A stretch of 64,000 nt of DNA, from contig NZ_JARRAE010000001.1 of assembly GCF_030376605.1 (NCBI RefSeq), positions 62,001 through 126,000 of the forward strand, given 5' to 3'. Position numbers and translations under genes: made by a program. This document shows, in pieces, positions 62,199 through 64,000 of this stretch. Under the pieces are notes generated by a model that saw nothing but the letters and a program-made list of their open reading frames with translations, was not told the origin of the DNA and did no database searches. This DNA is from Pseudochrobactrum sp. sp1633. Lineage in GTDB: Bacteria; Pseudomonadota; Alphaproteobacteria; Rhizobiales; Rhizobiaceae. Position 1 is the stretch's first letter; each line of letters opens with the position of its first letter.

Positions 62199-62729
62199 AT
62201 GACTGCGCGTTGGTATATCGTACACGCATATTCGAATTTCGAAAAAAAGGTTGCTGAGGCAATCGAAGAGAAGGCGAAGCAGAAGGGTCTGTTTCATCTT
62301 TTTGAAAAAATTCTGGTTCCTACAGAAAAGATCGTGGAAGTGCGCCGCGGCCGTAAGGTTGACGCTGAGCGCAAGTTTTTCCCTGGTTATGTTCTGGTTC
62401 GCGCCAATCTGACAGATGATGTCTATCATCTGATTAAGAATACGCCGCGTGTAACAGGTTTCCTTGGTACAGAGTCAAAGCCGGTTCCGATCAGTGATCG
62501 TGAAGTTGATCAGATTCTGTCTCAGGTGCAGGACGGTGTTGAGCGTCCGCGTGCTTCAATTTCGTTTGAAGTGGGTGAGTCTGTACGCGTTTCTGATGGT
62601 CCGTTTGCTTCCTTCAACGGTATTGTTCAGGAAGTTGATGAGGATCGTTCGCGCCTTAAAGTCGAGGTCTCGATTTTTGGTCGTGCAACGCCTGTTGATC
62701 TGGATTTTGGTCAGGTTGAAAAACTCTGA
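62199..62729 (+). CDS. nusG: Transcription termination/antitermination factor NusG
   Basis: 176 residues. N-terminal RNAP-binding domain (WYIVHAYSNFEKKVAEAIEEKAKQ ... GRKVDAERKFFPGYVLVRANLTDDVYHLIKNTPRVTGFLG) and C-terminal KOW domain (GESVRVSDGPFASFNGIVQEVDEDRSRLKVEVSIFGRATPVDLDFGQVEKL, residues about 125-176). Couples RNA polymerase to ribosomes and Rho. Standard secE-nusG-rplK-rplA order. Confidence 0.97.
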   Translation: MTARWYIVHAYSNFEKKVAEAIEEKAKQKGLFHLFEKILVPTEKIVEVRRGRKVDAERKFFPGYVLVRANLTDDVYHLIKNTPRVTGFLGTESKPVPISDREVDQILSQVQDGVERPRASISFEVGESVRVSDGPFASFNGIVQEVDEDRSRLKVEVSIFGRATPVDLDFGQVEKL

Positions 62730-62826
62730 TCAAGCTGGCCTTCGGGTCAGTGTGCCGCTTTAGCGGCGCAAATGGGTGGAAGGGGCGCAGGCTTAGCCGC
62801 TCTGTCAACCGCACCACCCGCTGCAA

Positions 62827-62890
62827 CGCTATATTATATAGCGGTTCAATAGTGCCTCTGTGGCATTGTAACTTTACCCTGAGGGGTAAG
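62827..62890 (+). promoter_or_regulatory. Leader of rplK with hairpins, candidate L1 control site
   Basis: CGCTATA-TTA-TATAGCG (62827-62843) and TTACCC-TGAG-GGGTAA (62874-62889) lie just before the rplK ribosome site. In E. coli ribosomal protein L1 binds the rplK leader for autogenous control. Whether either stem is that site is unproven. Confidence 0.3.
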
Positions 62891-62907
62891 AATAAAGGCA
62901 GATAGTA

Positions 62908-63336
62908 ATGGCTAAAAAAATTGCTGGCCAGCTGAAACTTCAGGTTTCCGCAGCCTCCGCAACTCCATCGCCGCCAATTGGTCCGGCTCTGGGTCAGCGC
63001 GGTATTAACATCATGGAATTCTGTAAGGCATTTAATGCTGCTACGCAGGAACTGGAAAAAGGTTCGCCTGTTCCAGTCGTGATCACATATTATCAGGATA
63101 AGTCTTTCACCTTCGTGATGAAGACTCCACCTGTAAGCTACTTCCTTAAAAAAGCTGCCAACCTGAAGTCCGGTTCGAAAGAGCCAGGTAAAGTTGTTGC
63201 CGGTACGATTTCACGTGACAAAGTTCGTGAAATTGCTGAAGCGAAGATGAAAGATCTGAACGCGTCAGATATCGAAGCAGCAATGCGCATGGTTGAAGGC
63301 TCCGCCCGCTCGATGGGCCTTAAGGTAGAAGGCTGA
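62908..63336 (+). CDS. rplK: 50S ribosomal protein L11
   Basis: 142 residues. The N-terminal domain holds [34 protein letters not shown] (GTPase-centre switch region, residues about 10-43); the C-terminal rRNA-binding domain has [49 protein letters not shown]. Length and sequence match the family. It overlaps closely with rplA (4-base gap), so they are co-translated. Confidence 0.97.
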   Translation: MAKKIAGQLKLQVSAASATPSPPIGPALGQRGINIMEFCKAFNAATQELEKGSPVPVVITYYQDKSFTFVMKTPPVSYFLKKAANLKSGSKEPGKVVAGTISRDKVREIAEAKMKDLNASDIEAAMRMVEGSARSMGLKVEG

Positions 63337-63340
63337 TACG

Positions 63341-64000
63341 ATGACGAAAATTTCAAAGCGTGTCGCTAAGATCCGTGAAGGCGTAGAGCCTATGAAACTT
63401 TACGACCTGGGCACAGCTCTTGGTCTCGTAAAGGAACGCGCGGTTGCTAAGTTCGATGAAACCATCGAAGTAGCTCTGAATCTTGGTGTTGATCCTCGCC
63501 ATGCGGATCAGATGGTTCGTGGCGTTGTTAATCTGCCAAACGGTACAGGCCGTACTGTTCGCGTTGCTGTATTTGCCCGTGGTGACAAAGCTGAAGAAGC
63601 TAAGAAAGCCGGTGCGGATATCGTTGGTGCGGAAGACCTGTTCGAAACCATCAATGCCGGCAATATCGATTTCGATCGCTGCATTGCTACCCCTGACATG
63701 ATGCCACTCGTTGGTCGTCTGGGTAAGGTTCTCGGTCCTCGCGGCATGATGCCAAACCCTAAAGTTGGTACTGTAACAGTTGACGTAGCTGGTGCCGTTA
63801 AGGCTTCCAAGGGCGGCGCTGTTGAATTCCGCGTTGAAAAAGCCGGTATCATTCATGCAGGTATTGGTAAAGCTTCGTTCGAAGTTAAGGCTCTGGAAGA
63901 AAACATCCGCGCTTTCGCAGATGCAGTTCTCAAAGCCAAGCCAGCTGGTGCAAAGGGTGAATACCTGAAGCGCGTTGCGGTTTCTTCGACAATGGGCGTT
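63341..64000 (+). CDS. rplA: 50S ribosomal protein L1 (3' end outside window)
   Basis: 220 codons visible, running off the end; the family is about 230 residues, so only the last few are missing. ATG 63341 lies four bases after the rplK stop. Conserved segments include [55 protein letters not shown] and [44 protein letters not shown]. It binds the L1 stalk of 23S rRNA and represses its own operon. Confidence 0.97.
   Translation, partial: MTKISKRVAKIREGVEPMKLYDLGTALGLVKERAVAKFDETIEVALNLGVDPRHADQMVRGVVNLPNGTGRTVRVAVFARGDKAEEAKKAGADIVGAEDLFETINAGNIDFDRCIATPDMMPLVGRLGKVLGPRGMMPNPKVGTVTVDVAGAVKASKGGAVEFRVEKAGIIHAGIGKASFEVKALEENIRAFADAVLKAKPAGAKGEYLKRVAVSSTMGV

Overview
The window reads as chromosomal core DNA of an alphaproteobacterium of the order Hyphomicrobiales (Rhizobiales), most like the Brucellaceae (Brucella/Ochrobactrum/Pseudochrobactrum relatives). 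The grounds are: a fused anthranilate synthase trpE(G) behind a WWW leader peptide, an Omp25-like outer membrane protein, a short two-domain PutA with a divergent Lrp-type activator, a double cold-shock protein followed by DUF192, cysE followed by DUF3126, PAS_5 and PilZ proteins, a bacterial transglutaminase-like cysteine peptidase, and intergenic palindromes of rhizobial type. Base composition is near half G+C by eye. I see no prophage, insertion sequence, CRISPR array or defence island.

Layout. 1-7 kb: small transporters (EamA, TSUP), a TerB-like protein, a P1-family aminopeptidase downstream of an orphan binding protein, a flavin reductase, a secreted hydrolase and a lipoprotein. 7-13.6 kb: a minus-strand dipeptide operon (dipeptidase, binding protein, two permeases, two ATPases) with start/stop overlaps. 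14-22 kb: Omp25-like porin, radC, yggS, then a divergent vitamin B6 locus (MocR regulator against a BenE-type transporter and pdxY), map and sfsA, followed by two identical tRNA-Glu genes. 23-38 kb: M15 peptidase lipoprotein, a PLP aminotransferase with hom, an ABC-F ATPase preceded by a His-rich mini-ORF, glpX, recJ, glyoxalase, cold-shock/DUF192/hydrolase genes, cysE-DUF3126, and a CobW-type GTPase with a Zur-like box. 38.8-51 kb: putR/putA, trpL-trpE(G), two divergent CDF transporters, leuL-leuA. 51-59 kb: metallophosphoesterase, Nudix, gamma carbonic anhydrase, transglutaminase-like protease, PilZ, PAS_5, rhomboid, CBS protein and rlmB. 59.9-64 kb: tRNA-Tyr, tRNA-Gly, tuf, tRNA-Trp, secE, nusG, rplK and the start of rplA.

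The most informative signals lie outside the large genes. The trp and leu operons each carry a leader peptide whose ATG sits where transcription is predicted to start, and the trp leader has a clear terminator/antiterminator pair. An ABC-F gene is preceded by a 20-codon ORF with a perfect Shine-Dalgarno and a HQHHH run. A PLP-sensing MocR regulator faces a BenE transporter and pyridoxal kinase across an 8-bp perfect inverted repeat. Two intrinsic terminators have no gene upstream and may end small RNAs.
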